Notes under the pieces: generated by a model | Seen by the model: the letters and a program-made list of their open reading frames with translations, nothing else | Database searches by the model: none | What the model was told of the DNA's origin: nothing | Source of the DNA: Pirellulaceae bacterium | GTDB taxonomy: Bacteria; Planctomycetota; Planctomycetia; Pirellulales; Pirellulaceae | Assembly: GCA_025459265.1 (NCBI GenBank) | Contig: JALOQX010000004.1 | Location: 1-55,478, forward strand | Length of the DNA: 55,478 nt | Direction: 5' to 3' | Position numbers and translations under genes: made by a program | Shown here: positions 1 through 9,213 of the stretch, piece after piece | How the letters are laid out: every line of letters starts with the position of its first letter | Numbering within the stretch: position 1 is the stretch's first letter

Positions 1-18
1 GCGGGGCGACACGGGCTG

Positions 19-1203
19 TCAGGTGGCCAGTTCGCCGCGGACGGCGGCAAATTGTTGCGCGGCCCACGCCAGATCCTCCGGCGTGTGCGCGGCGGAGACC
101 TGGGTCCGGATGCGCGCCTTGCCGGCCGGCACGACCGGATAGGAAAAGCCGATTACATACAGTCCCTTGGCCAGGAGCGCGTCGGCGGTGCGGGTGGCCA
201 GCGCCGCATCGTAGAGCATGATCGGCACGATCGGATGCTCGCCCGGCAGCACGTCATAGCCCGCGTCCTGGATGCCCTGGCGGAACAGCCGCGTGTTCTG
301 TTCCAGCCGGTCGCGCAGGGCCGTGGACTCCATCAGCAGATCCAGCGCCTGGAGCGACGCGGCCACCAGCGGCGGGGCCAGCGAGTTTGAGAACAGATAG
401 GGGCGGGACCGCTGCCGGAGCAAGTCGATCAGCGTGCGGCGGCCGCTGGTGTAGCCACCGCTGGCGCCTCCCAGGGCTTTGCCCAGCGTCCCGGTAATCA
501 CATCCACGCGGTCCATCACGCCATGATGCTCGTGCGTGCCGCGGCCCCGCCGTCCCAGGACGCCGACCGCGTGCGAGTCATCGACCATGACCAGCGCGTC
601 GTACTTGTCGGCCAGGTCACAGATCTCCGGCAGGTTGGCGATGTGTCCGTCCATGGAGAACACGCCATCGGTCGCGACCATCCGATAGCGGGCCGCTTGC
701 GCCTGCTGCAGGCAGCGCTGCAGGTCGGCCATATCGTTGTTCTTGTAGCGAAAGCGCTGCGCCTTGCAGAGCCGCACGCCGTCGATGATGCTGGCGTGGT
801 TCAGTTCGTCGGAGATGATCGCGTCCTCGGCCGCCAGCAGGGTCTCGAAGAGCCCGCCGTTGGCGTCGAAACACGACGTGTACAGGATGGTGTCTTCCGT
901 ACCCAGGAACTCGCTGAGCTTCGCTTCCAGCTGTTTGTGGATCGCCTGGGTGCCGCAGATGAAGCGGACGGACGACAAGCCGTAGCCCCAGCGATCCAGC
1001 CCCTCATGTGCCGCCTGAATCACCGCCGGGTGCTCGGCCAGACCCAGGTAGTTGTTCGCGCACATATTCAGCACCGACGGCCCGTCGGCGACGCGAATGT
1101 GTGCATCCTGGGGCGTCGTAATGACGCGTTCTGACTTGTACAACCCCTGCGCGCGGATCTCGTCCAGCTGCTGCTGCACGTGCGTGATCATCGAGACCGC
1201 CAT
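19..1203 (-). CDS. kbl: Glycine C-acetyltransferase (2-amino-3-ketobutyrate CoA ligase)
   Basis: PLP-dependent enzyme that cleaves 2-amino-3-ketobutyrate with CoA to glycine and acetyl-CoA, the second step of threonine breakdown. The protein is 394 aa and matches E. coli Kbl nearly end to end, as I remember that sequence: NNYLGL near residue 50, FDANGGLFE near 112, DDSHAVG near 208 and the PLP-lysine motif [10 protein letters not shown] (Lys about 242). The frame stays open upstream to 1296, but that would run into tdh, so I start at ATG 1203; 1212 and 1191 are alternatives. It lies 31 nt downstream of tdh on the same strand, so the two are probably one operon. Confidence 0.93.
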   Translation of the reverse strand: MAVSMITHVQQQLDEIRAQGLYKSERVITTPQDAHIRVADGPSVLNMCANNYLGLAEHPAVIQAAHEGLDRWGYGLSSVRFICGTQAIHKQLEAKLSEFLGTEDTILYTSCFDANGGLFETLLAAEDAIISDELNHASIIDGVRLCKAQRFRYKNNDMADLQRCLQQAQAARYRMVATDGVFSMDGHIANLPEICDLADKYDALVMVDDSHAVGVLGRRGRGTHEHHGVMDRVDVITGTLGKALGGASGGYTSGRRTLIDLLRQRSRPYLFSNSLAPPLVAASLQALDLLMESTALRDRLEQNTRLFRQGIQDAGYDVLPGEHPIVPIMLYDAALATRTADALLAKGLYVIGFSYPVVPAGKARIRTQVSAAHTPEDLAWAAQQFAAVRGELAT

Positions 1204-1234
1204 GGCATGCATCTCGCCAAAAAGTGAACCAGCT

Positions 1235-2269
1235 TTACAGCGGATCGTTCCAGTACAGGACCACTTTGCCCGACTTGCCGGAACGCATGACTTCAAACCC
1301 GCGCTCGAACTCGGAATAGTGAAAGCGATGCGTAATGATCGGGCTGATGTCGAGACCGCTCTGCAGCATGACGGTCATCTTGTACCACGTTTCGTACATC
1401 TCCCGCCCGTAGATCCCCTTGATCGTGAGCATGTTGAAGACGACCGTGTTCCAATCGATGGCCATCTCCGCGGTGGGGATCCCCAGCATGGCGATCTTGC
1501 CGCCGTGGCACATGTTGGTGAGCATGTCGCGGAAGGCGGCGGGGTTGCCGGACATTTCCAGGCCCACATCAAATCCTTCCTGCATGTGCAGCTGCTGTTG
1601 GACGTCCGCCAGCTGCGTGCTGCGGACATCCACGGCCAGCGTTGCTCCCATCTTCCTGGCCAGGTCCAGCCGGTAGGGGTTGACATCGGTGACGACCACG
1701 TACCGCGCGCCCGCGTGCCGGACAACCGCCGCGGCCATCACGCCGATCGGACCCGCGCCGGTGATCAGCACATCTTCACCGAGCACCGGAAACGACAGCG
1801 CGGTATGCACGGCGTTGCCAAACGGATCGAAGATGGACGCCACATCCCGGTCGATGGCCGGATCATGCAGCCAGACGTTGGTCATCGGCAGCGTCATGAG
1901 TTCGGCGAACGCACCGGGCCGATTCACGCCGATACCCTTGGTGGCCTTGCACAGATGCCGCCGGCCGGCCAGGCAGTTGCGGCAGCGTCCGCACACGACG
2001 TGTCCTTCGCCGCTGACGATGTCACCGGGCCGGAAGTCGGCGACGTTGGAGCCGACGGCCACGACCTCGCCGACGAATTCATGCCCGACGACCATTGGCA
2101 CGGGTATGGTCTTCTGCGCCCAGGCGTCCCAGTTGTAGATGTGTACATCCGTGCCGCAGATGCCCGTGCGGCCCACCTTGATCAGGACATCGTTGATCCC
2201 TATCTTGGGCTCGGGCACGTCTTCGAGCGAGAGCCCTTCGCCCGGTTGCCGCTTAACTAACGCCTTCAT
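1235..2269 (-). CDS. tdh: L-threonine 3-dehydrogenase
   Basis: Zinc-dependent medium-chain dehydrogenase that oxidises L-threonine to 2-amino-3-ketobutyrate with NAD+, supplying the substrate of Kbl just downstream. At 344 aa it is the usual family length. Visible motifs are the catalytic-zinc segment [13 protein letters not shown] (Cys about 38), GHEFVGEV, the structural-zinc cluster CGRCRNC followed by LC, and the Rossmann loop [10 protein letters not shown]. The start [10 protein letters not shown] was chosen because it aligns with the family start; the 26 further open codons upstream look unrelated. tdh is the first gene of the tdh-kbl pair and is divergent from the methyltransferase at 2457. 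Confidence 0.95.
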   Translation of the reverse strand: MKALVKRQPGEGLSLEDVPEPKIGINDVLIKVGRTGICGTDVHIYNWDAWAQKTIPVPMVVGHEFVGEVVAVGSNVADFRPGDIVSGEGHVVCGRCRNCLAGRRHLCKATKGIGVNRPGAFAELMTLPMTNVWLHDPAIDRDVASIFDPFGNAVHTALSFPVLGEDVLITGAGPIGVMAAAVVRHAGARYVVVTDVNPYRLDLARKMGATLAVDVRSTQLADVQQQLHMQEGFDVGLEMSGNPAAFRDMLTNMCHGGKIAMLGIPTAEMAIDWNTVVFNMLTIKGIYGREMYETWYKMTVMLQSGLDISPIITHRFHYSEFERGFEVMRSGKSGKVVLYWNDPL

Positions 2270-2456
2270 GGTCCGCCATGCTCTGGAGAGAATTCCCGCC
2301 GGCCGCCACCACCTGGAACGACGATCTCCGGTTGCATACAGCGCCACGGCGGGGAGTACATCGTCACGCTATCGCGCGCTGCGGCGAATCACAAGGAGGG
2401 CTCGCACGAGAATCGACTTCCGTCAGGTCCACCCTGGGTTGTGCAGGAGCCGTCTC

Positions 2457-3074
2457 ATGACCGCATCGTCCCCGTCGCCCGCGGACTTTCGCCAGGCCTA
2501 TGCCGGGCAGCCGCCGTGGGACATTGGCCAACTCCAGCCGGCCCTGGCCGAAGTGGCGGACCAGATCCGCGGTTCGGTGCTTGACGCGGGCTGCGGCACC
2601 GGGGATGCCGTGTTGTTCTTTGCGGCGCGCGGGCAGGATGCGTATGGTGTGGATTTCGTGCCGGAGGTGATTGCCACCGCCCGCGCCGCCGCCGCACAGC
2701 GCGGCCTTTCGGCGGCGTTCCTGGTCATGGATGCGCTGGCGCTGGACCAGCTCCCGCGCCAGTTCGACAACGTGATCGATTGCGGGCTGTTTCACGTGCT
2801 CGGCGATGCCGATCGTACCCCCTACCTGCGGGTCGTCCGTCACGTGCTGCGTCCGGGCGGCCGGCTGTGGCTGGTGTGTTTCAGCGAACAGGAGCCGCCG
2901 GGTCCAGGCCCGCGCCGCGTGGCGCGCGGCGAACTCGAGTCGGCGTTTGCCGACGGTTGGGAGATCGAGTCGCTGGAGCGCGTCCGGATGCAGGCCGCCG
3001 CGCATGTGCCGGCGGACGCCTATTCACCCGGCGGGCCACAGGCTTATCGCCTGATTGCGCGACGGGTTGCCTGA
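2457..3074 (+). CDS. Class I SAM-dependent methyltransferase
   Basis: A 205-aa protein with the class I methyltransferase fold. Motif I is VLDAGCGTGDAVLFFA (about residues 41-56), followed by an acidic residue in YGVDFVPE, then FDNVIDCGLFHVL and the post-motif LRPGGRLWLVCF. The substrate cannot be told; family members of this kind methylate small molecules. ATG 2457 is preceded by CAGGAG at a spacing of about 7, which fixes the start although the frame is open further upstream. Its 3' end is only 8 nt from the end of the opposing gene at 3083. Confidence 0.85.
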   Translation: MTASSPSPADFRQAYAGQPPWDIGQLQPALAEVADQIRGSVLDAGCGTGDAVLFFAARGQDAYGVDFVPEVIATARAAAAQRGLSAAFLVMDALALDQLPRQFDNVIDCGLFHVLGDADRTPYLRVVRHVLRPGGRLWLVCFSEQEPPGPGPRRVARGELESAFADGWEIESLERVRMQAAAHVPADAYSPGGPQAYRLIARRVA

Positions 3075-3082
3075 GGCGGGCA

Positions 3083-3763
3083 TTATCGTCGCGGCTGCGG
3101 CCGACTGGCGCTGGCATTGCCTTTCGGATTGGCCTGGGAGGGCCGCGCAGGAGCTGGTGCCCGACCCTGCTGCGGCGGCGTCGCCGGCACGACGCTCATC
3201 GATTCAAAGTGCCGCACCTTTTTCTGGTATTCCGCCAGCGCGGCACGCTCGTAGCGTTCCGCCTGATCCAGCAGCTGCTGGTCATTCGTCGTCAGACCTT
3301 TTTCGCGCAGCTTGGCGGCGTAGGTCATGCGTTGGACCAGGAGCTGTTCCTCGCGCTCGATCAGCTGTTGCAGGCCGCGCACGCGCCCCGCCATCTGCTG
3401 CTCTTCCGCGGCCGCCTGCTGCTGGGCCAACGCCGCTCGTCGCTTTTCGTCCTCCGTAACCTGCATCTGCTCGTACGTCCGCTTGACTTCGCCGGCGGTG
3501 ATTTCGGCCAGCTCCTCCCCTTCCTCCTGGATCAGCTCCTCCGGAGCTTCCGGCATCTCTTGCGGCAGGGCCTCCATCGGCTCCGGAGCCGGTGTGGGAC
3601 GGGCCGGCGCCGGGCGGGCGGGAGCTGGTGGTGCGGTTTTCTTGACGGAGCGCGCCGCATTGGGGTTCACCACGCGGCCCGGCGGTGCCTGGGCTGTGGC
3701 CGTTGCCACGATCATTGAGCTTACAGCCACCAGCAGGGTCAGCGGAACACACAAACGTCGCAT
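3083..3763 (-). CDS. Exported coiled-coil protein of unknown function
   Basis: 226 aa. An N-terminal signal peptide is clear: MRRLC, a hydrophobic stretch, then ATAQA just before a likely cleavage site. It is followed by a Pro/Ala-rich linker (about 30-75), a long Glu/Gln/Arg-rich helical or coiled-coil region (about 80-190), and a basic Pro/Ala-rich tail. I do not recognise a family. The start ATG 3763 has a strong GGAGAGGTG ribosome site. The composition suggests a periplasmic or cell-surface structural protein. Convergent with the methyltransferase. Confidence 0.7.
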   Translation of the reverse strand: MRRLCVPLTLLVAVSSMIVATATAQAPPGRVVNPNAARSVKKTAPPAPARPAPARPTPAPEPMEALPQEMPEAPEELIQEEGEELAEITAGEVKRTYEQMQVTEDEKRRAALAQQQAAAEEQQMAGRVRGLQQLIEREEQLLVQRMTYAAKLREKGLTTNDQQLLDQAERYERAALAEYQKKVRHFESMSVVPATPPQQGRAPAPARPSQANPKGNASASRPQPRR

Positions 3764-3937
3764 ATCACCTCTCCCATCGAAAGAAACCTCGAGCATGTTC
3801 TCTCATGCGGAAATCGGTGAATTGGAGCGTCATCTTAAGGTTTATTCCGATTGGCCACGTGCGGCGACCTGAGAGTCGGTAGCGATTAGCGCACCGCGCG
3901 AATCCTGGCAGACCAGGCAAGACCTGCCGCACGCTCT

Positions 3938-6499
3938 TCAGCGGGATGCCGCGTGGCGATCCAGGAAGTCGCGAATTCCATCGGCCAGTCGGGCCACAAG
4001 AGGATCCAGACGTGCCGCGAGGGCCTCCAGATCGTCGCAGCGTCCGTCTTTGCCGGCCGTTTCCAGCGATTGAGCCAGTTGCGTTGCCTGGTCGAAGGCA
4101 TAGCGGGCGAGCAGACCTTTGAGCCGGTGCGCGGCCAGCTGCAGCTGCCGCGCATCGTGCGCGCCAATGGCCTGCTTGATCTGGTCCACCAGTGCGGGAC
4201 CATCGTGGAGAAAGAACCCCATCTGGGCGACCAGCAGGTCGACATCGTGGTCCAGACTGGCCAGCGCCGCCTGCAGGTCATAGCCGAGGTCCCGGGAGGA
4301 GTCGGCGGGTGCCGCGCCGTGTGCCGCCGCGGCGCTGCGCGCCGCCGGAACGCTCTCGACCAACTGCACAAGTTCGCTCGGGCGCAGCGGCTTGGCCAGG
4401 TAAGCATCCATTCCAGAAGTCAGACAGCGCTCCCGATCGCCGCGCATGGCGTGCGCGGTGAGCGCGATGATGGGGACGTGGCCTCCTTCTTGTTCCTCGC
4501 GGCGGCGGATCGCGGCGGTCGCCTGGTAGCCGTCCATGACCGGCATCTGAACATCCATCAGAACCACATCGAACGCCTCGCGTTCCAGCGCCTCGAGGAC
4601 CTGCTGTCCGTTGAGCGCCTCCACACAGACATGGCCTCGTTTCCGTAAGACGGTGGTGGCCAGACTGCGGTTGGCGTCATGATCGTCCGCCACCAGGACG
4701 CGGAGCTGGCGTGGGGCGGGGTGGGCGGGTAGTGGGATCACGTCACGCCCGGCCGACGGCGCCGTCCGCGCGGATTCCGCCGCCGGCAGTGCCGCCGGTG
4801 GCGTGCCCAACTTCAGCCGGATCGTGAAATGAAACGTGCTCCCCTGGCCGACGGTGCTGTGCACCCAGATGCGGCCTTTCATCATCCGGACCAGTTCCGA
4901 CGAGATGGTGAGCCCGAGGCCGGTGCCACCGAACTGGCGTGTCGTCGACGCATCCCCCTGTTTGAAGGCCTGAAAGATCTCGTCCAGCTGTTCCGGCGGA
5001 ATCCCGATTCCCGTATCGCGCACCGCGAACTGCAGCATGATCTCATCCAGGCTCCGCCACGTCTCGATCACGGTAACGGTCACGTCGCCCTGCTCGGTGA
5101 ACTTGATCGCGTTACCGACCAGATTCAACAGGATCTGTCGCAGCCGGGTGGGATCGCCGCGGACAACGGCCGGCAAATCCACCGGCACGTGTGACGTGAG
5201 GCGGACCGACTTTTCCTGCGCTTTGACGTCGAGCGTCTGGATGGCCTCGGCGATAACCTCGGCCAGACGAAACTCGATATCCTCCAGCTCCATGCGGCCG
5301 GCTTCGATCTTGGACAGGTCCAGGATGTCGTTCAGGAGTGCCAGGAGCGCTGTGCCCGACGCACGGACAATGCTCAGCTGGCTGCGCTGTTCCGGAGTAA
5401 GCTCCGTGGCGAGCGTCAGATCGGTCATGCCGATGATCGCGTTCATGGGCGTGCGGATTTCGTGGCTCAGATTCGCCAGGAAATCGCTCTTGAGCCGGTT
5501 GTGTCGTTCGGCGGTCTCCTTGGCCGCGCGCAGGGCATCTTCCGTCTGGCGGCGTTTGGTGATGTCGCTGCCGATCGCGATCCAGCGCGTGACCGCGCCG
5601 GCGGCGTCGTGCACCGGGATCAGATCGCTCTCAACCCAGAAGGTGCCGCCGTCTTTGCGGTAGAGCAGCAGGTCCTGGGTCAGTTCCTGTCCGTTCTCGC
5701 GCGCGCGGCGATACGTGCTGGCGGTCACGGGATCAGTGCTCGGTCCAAACAGCAGATCGTCGAAGCGACTGCCAGCGGCCTCGGCGGCCGCATACCCGGT
5801 CATCTGCACGAAGGCCGCATTGACGGCGATGATGGTGCCATCGCGTTCCATGATGGCGATGGCGTTGCGCGTCTTGCTGATCACCAGCGACAGCATGGTG
5901 AGGTTTTCGGTGTCCGAAAACCGGACGGCCAGCCCCGAGCGGAGTTCCTGGGCGGAGCGGGCGGTGTCGAGGGCCTTTTCCAGGGATCGGGCACGGCGGA
6001 GGGCGAACGAGAGGGCATCGAGTTCCGTGTTGGCCTGCAGCATTTCGGCCCATTGAGCCACCTCGGCGTCCGTCGGGAGGCGGAAGGCGGGGGAGAGCGT
6101 CTGGGCGAGCCGAATCACGGCGCCGGCCACGGGCCAGCCGGAGGACTCGAAGTAATCGACCAGTTCGCCGACACGCTGAATCACCGCCGCCTCGACCTGT
6201 TCGGCAGGGCGGTCGGCCGTCCCGCCTGCGGCCCCGGCTTCGCTGGCTGTGACCGACGGCAGATCGCGGACCGACACTTCCAGGCAGCGATGTCCTTCGC
6301 GTTGGACCAGTGCGAACCGGACGGTGCCTCTCCCGCCGTGCGCCGCGATCGTGCGGCAGACCATATCGACCGCTTGGGCAAACTCCTGGCGACGCCGCGG
6401 CGGGAGCTGGGCCAGTGCCGCCAGGAGCTGGGCGCGCTGCGACAGCACCTTGGCATCCGACACCTGGCGCAGCAAAAACTCGGCAATCGTGGCGTTCAC
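3938..6499 (-). CDS. Hybrid sensor histidine kinase (PAS-HisKA-HATPase-REC-HPt)
   Basis: 853 aa, apparently soluble. Residues 1-195 form an unrecognised N-terminal region; a PAS domain follows (about 200-317), then HisKA with the phospho-His in NLSHEIRTPMN (His346), HATPase_c with N box LVGNAIKF, DTGIGI and GGTGLGL (about 440-560), a receiver with phospho-Asp in VVLMDVQMP (Asp649), and a C-terminal HPt with AAHRLKGLL (His791). It therefore carries a full His-Asp-His relay for a separate response regulator. The start is GTG 6499, chosen for the strong GGGGAGGAG upstream; the frame is open further but overlaps the divergent sigma-54 activator, its likely partner. Confidence 0.9.
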   Translation of the reverse strand: MNATIAEFLLRQVSDAKVLSQRAQLLAALAQLPPRRRQEFAQAVDMVCRTIAAHGGRGTVRFALVQREGHRCLEVSVRDLPSVTASEAGAAGGTADRPAEQVEAAVIQRVGELVDYFESSGWPVAGAVIRLAQTLSPAFRLPTDAEVAQWAEMLQANTELDALSFALRRARSLEKALDTARSAQELRSGLAVRFSDTENLTMLSLVISKTRNAIAIMERDGTIIAVNAAFVQMTGYAAAEAAGSRFDDLLFGPSTDPVTASTYRRARENGQELTQDLLLYRKDGGTFWVESDLIPVHDAAGAVTRWIAIGSDITKRRQTEDALRAAKETAERHNRLKSDFLANLSHEIRTPMNAIIGMTDLTLATELTPEQRSQLSIVRASGTALLALLNDILDLSKIEAGRMELEDIEFRLAEVIAEAIQTLDVKAQEKSVRLTSHVPVDLPAVVRGDPTRLRQILLNLVGNAIKFTEQGDVTVTVIETWRSLDEIMLQFAVRDTGIGIPPEQLDEIFQAFKQGDASTTRQFGGTGLGLTISSELVRMMKGRIWVHSTVGQGSTFHFTIRLKLGTPPAALPAAESARTAPSAGRDVIPLPAHPAPRQLRVLVADDHDANRSLATTVLRKRGHVCVEALNGQQVLEALEREAFDVVLMDVQMPVMDGYQATAAIRRREEQEGGHVPIIALTAHAMRGDRERCLTSGMDAYLAKPLRPSELVQLVESVPAARSAAAAHGAAPADSSRDLGYDLQAALASLDHDVDLLVAQMGFFLHDGPALVDQIKQAIGAHDARQLQLAAHRLKGLLARYAFDQATQLAQSLETAGKDGRCDDLEALAARLDPLVARLADGIRDFLDRHAASR

Positions 6500-6565
6500 C
6501 GACCGGCACTCCTCCCCGCGCGTCCTTGAAAAACGTCTGCGGAAGGTCGACAATCTACGGCATGG

Positions 6566-6585
6566 GCGCCCTCGGTACCGGGCGC
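6566..6585. promoter_or_regulatory. Inverted repeat in divergent promoter region
   Basis: GCGCCC and GGGCGC form 6-bp arms with an 8-bp spacer centred on a GGTACC core. It lies in the 118-bp gap between the divergent histidine kinase and sigma-54 activator. It could be an operator for either gene, but in GC-rich DNA a 6-bp dyad can arise by chance. Confidence 0.25.
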
Positions 6586-6617
6586 TGGTATTGTAGTACG
6601 CTGCCGCGTCAGACGGT

Positions 6618-8228
6618 ATGGAGCCGATGTCCACGATCCTGGTAGTCGACGACGATCGGGCGGATCGCGAACTGCTGGTCCAGACGCTGCAGAAGCAGGG
6701 GCACACGCCGTGGCCCGCCGAGACGTTGGCCGAGGGGCTGGCCCGGTTTCGCCAGCAGGTACCGGACGTGGCGATCCTGGATGTCCTACTGCCCGACGGG
6801 GACGGCATCGACCTGTTCCGACAGATCCGAACGCTCGATCGCACGCTGCCGGTCATCTTTGTCACCGCCTCCGGGTCCAGCAACACGGCGATTGAGGCGA
6901 TGCAGCTGGGCGCGCTGGACTACCTGGTCAAGCCGCTGCAGGTGACCGACATTCGCCGCGTCGTGCAGCGAGCGCTCGAAGTGCGCCGACTCGCCGCCGA
7001 TCCGATCACCGTGGATCCGGCCGTGGCCCCGGCACCCGAGGCGGCGGGGGACGTGATCATCGGGCGTTCGCCCGCCATGCAGGAGGTCTACAAGGCGATT
7101 GGCCTGGTGGCCTCGCAGCATGTGACCGTGCTGATCCGCGGCGAGAGCGGCACGGGGAAAGAGCTGGTGGCACGGGCGCTGTACAAGTTCAGTAAGCGCG
7201 CCCGGGGTCCGTTCCTGGCGGTCAACTGTGCCGCCATTCCGGAGACGCTCCTGGAGAGCGAGTTGTTCGGCCACGAGCGGGGCGCGTTCACCGGCGCGGA
7301 CCGGCGGCGGATCGGCAAGTTCGAGCAGTGCCAGGGGGGGACGTTGTTCCTGGACGAGATTGGCGACATGCCGCCGCTGCTGCAAAGCAAGCTGCTCCGC
7401 GTACTGCAGGAGCAGCAATTCCAGCGGGTCGGGGGGGAGCAGGTCATTTTCGCCGACGTGCGGGTGATCGCCGCCACCAATCGCCATCTGGAGGACATGG
7501 TGGCGCGGAATCAGTTCCGGGAAGACCTCTACTACCGGCTCAACGGCTACACCATTTCCCTGCCGCCCGTGCGGGAGCGGGGGGACGATCTCGACCTGCT
7601 GGTGGATCACTTCCGCCGTCAGGCCAACCGCGACCTGGACAAGCAGGTGCGCGCCGTGGCACCCGAAGCCCTGCAGGTGTTGCACGCCTACACCTGGCCG
7701 GGCAACGTGCGGGAAGTGCAGAACGTGATCCGCCAGGCGGTCCTGCAGACGACGGGCCCGCTCCTGCAGTTGGACAACCTGCCGGAGTACGTGCGCGCGG
7801 GGGCCAGCGCCATGCCGCGCACGCCGCGTGATGACACGTTCGACGCCTTGATCGACCAGCGTTTGCGCGCCGGTTCGCGGCAACTCTACGACGATGTCGT
7901 CGCGCAGGTCGAGGCGCGGTTGGTCGAACGGGCCTTGAACCATGCCGGCGGCGACAAGCTCGAAGCGCTCCAGCTGCTGGGCATCAATCCGGCCGCGTTC
8001 CGCTCCCCGGCCGCACTCGCCCTGCTCGAGCTCGACCCGCAGCGCACCGCCGGCGAGGCGATCGACAGCCTGATCCGCCCGGGGATGACCATGGAGGAGA
8101 TCGAGAAGGAGGCGATTCGCCGCGCGCTGACACAGACCCAAGGGCGGCGCACGGAGGCGGCGCAGCTGCTGGGGCTGAGCGTCCGCACGCTGCAGCGGAA
8201 GATCAAGGAGTACGAACTCGACTTCTGA
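6618..8228 (+). CDS. NtrC-family sigma-54-dependent response regulator with two Fis-type HTH segments
   Basis: 536 aa. Receiver domain 5-120 with phospho-Asp at about 55 (ILDVLLPDGDG) and conserved Lys in YLVKPL. The sigma-54 AAA+ domain has Walker A GESGTGKE (175-182), the sigma-54 contact loop GAFTGA (222-227) and Walker B TLFLDEIGD. The C terminus holds a canonical Fis-type HTH (about 491-532) and, before it, a second Fis-like segment (about 424-463), an unusual duplication. It should open sigma-54 promoters when phosphorylated. ATG 6627 is an equally good start. Divergent from the hybrid kinase at 6499, which ends in HPt and is the obvious phosphodonor. Confidence 0.92.
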   Translation: MEPMSTILVVDDDRADRELLVQTLQKQGHTPWPAETLAEGLARFRQQVPDVAILDVLLPDGDGIDLFRQIRTLDRTLPVIFVTASGSSNTAIEAMQLGALDYLVKPLQVTDIRRVVQRALEVRRLAADPITVDPAVAPAPEAAGDVIIGRSPAMQEVYKAIGLVASQHVTVLIRGESGTGKELVARALYKFSKRARGPFLAVNCAAIPETLLESELFGHERGAFTGADRRRIGKFEQCQGGTLFLDEIGDMPPLLQSKLLRVLQEQQFQRVGGEQVIFADVRVIAATNRHLEDMVARNQFREDLYYRLNGYTISLPPVRERGDDLDLLVDHFRRQANRDLDKQVRAVAPEALQVLHAYTWPGNVREVQNVIRQAVLQTTGPLLQLDNLPEYVRAGASAMPRTPRDDTFDALIDQRLRAGSRQLYDDVVAQVEARLVERALNHAGGDKLEALQLLGINPAAFRSPAALALLELDPQRTAGEAIDSLIRPGMTMEEIEKEAIRRALTQTQGRRTEAAQLLGLSVRTLQRKIKEYELDF

Positions 8229-8239
8229 GTGCCGCCGGC

Positions 8240-9160
8240 TCAGTCGTCGCCGCACGCGTCACCGGGCGGGGATCCGGCGGCTGCGCGCTTGATCATGGTG
8301 ACTTCATTCCCCCGCCTGTTGAACTCGACCGAATCCATGAACGTGCGCATCAGCAGCAACCCGCGCCCGCTGGCTTTTTCCAGGTTCTCCGGCGCGGTGG
8401 GATCGGGGAGCGCATCCGGGTCAAATCCCGGTCCGTCGTCCCGCACGACGAACGTGGCATCCTGCCGCGTGAACCGCGCATACACTTCCAGGCCGCGCTG
8501 GCAGAACGGCGGCGTTTCCTGCCGGTGGGCGACCAGTTGGCGGTAGACGTCCGCGTCTCCCGTGCGCACCTCGGACGTGATCTCCAGGTTGCCGTGGAAC
8601 ATCGCGTTGTTGAGGGCCTCTTCCAGGGCCACGCAGACACGAATGCCGGTGGCCTGGTCGCACCAGCCGATCGCGCGGATGTTGCGATGCAGGTAGTTGA
8701 CCAGCGGTCCGATCATGGATGCGTCGGCGCCGAGGCGGAACGTGGTTTCGCTGCGAGTCAGACAGTCCATCAGGCGGACTTCACAGCGTTCGTCACGGGC
8801 CGCTTCCAGCACACCCAGAACAGTCTCGACCAGCAGCGACGCGAGCAGGCTCTTGGGGACGTAGCTGGCCGCCCCGGCCTTGAGCGCCCGCACCGCCGTC
8901 TCTTCGTTGCCCCGGCCGGTCATCAGAATCACGGGCACCAGCGGATACCGACTGATCACCTGGGCCACCAGTTCCAGGCCATCCATTTCCGGCATGATCA
9001 GATCGGTCAGAACGAGGTCGGGGGCCGCACGCTCGATGGCGCGCAGCGCGTCGTAACCGTCGACGGCAAAGCCGACCTCCAGACCGGGGCAGGTCCGCAG
9101 CAGACCTGCGACGCGACGGCGATCGACGGCGGAATCATCGACTACCAGGACCGTCGGCAT
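8240..9160 (-). CDS. Receiver domain fused to RsbW-like ATPase (anti-sigma kinase type)
   Basis: 306 aa. N-terminal receiver with VLVVDDS and phospho-Asp at about 53 (LVLTDLIMPEMDG); C-terminal GHKL ATPase of the RsbW/SpoIIAB class with N box ALEEALNNAMFHGN (about 178-191), G1 box DDGPGFDP and G2 box SGRGLLLMRTFMD. Such domains bind sigma factors or phosphorylate STAS anti-anti-sigma proteins, so phosphorylation of the receiver probably gates that activity (inference). Start ATG 9160 has GAGGAA at spacing 7. It is a paralogue of the next gene upstream, 53 bp away, and ends 11 nt from the sigma-54 activator. Confidence 0.88.
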   Translation of the reverse strand: MPTVLVVDDSAVDRRRVAGLLRTCPGLEVGFAVDGYDALRAIERAAPDLVLTDLIMPEMDGLELVAQVISRYPLVPVILMTGRGNEETAVRALKAGAASYVPKSLLASLLVETVLGVLEAARDERCEVRLMDCLTRSETTFRLGADASMIGPLVNYLHRNIRAIGWCDQATGIRVCVALEEALNNAMFHGNLEITSEVRTGDADVYRQLVAHRQETPPFCQRGLEVYARFTRQDATFVVRDDGPGFDPDALPDPTAPENLEKASGRGLLLMRTFMDSVEFNRRGNEVTMIKRAAAGSPPGDACGDD

Positions 9161-9213
9161 GCACGCATTCCTCGTACCTGCATCGGCGTGACACGGCGCC
9201 CCGGCCACGCCGC

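Noticed and set aside
1052-2260. A 402-codon open frame antisense to tdh
   Set aside because: tdh shows all family motifs on the minus strand; the antisense product has none.
2385-2456. Earlier start for the methyltransferase using AAGGAGGG near 2391
   Set aside because: No start codon in frame follows that site at a suitable distance. ATG 2457 has its own CAGGAG.
6500-6886. Longer N terminus for the hybrid kinase
   Set aside because: It would overlap the start of the sigma-54 activator on the other strand. GTG 6499 has a strong ribosome site.
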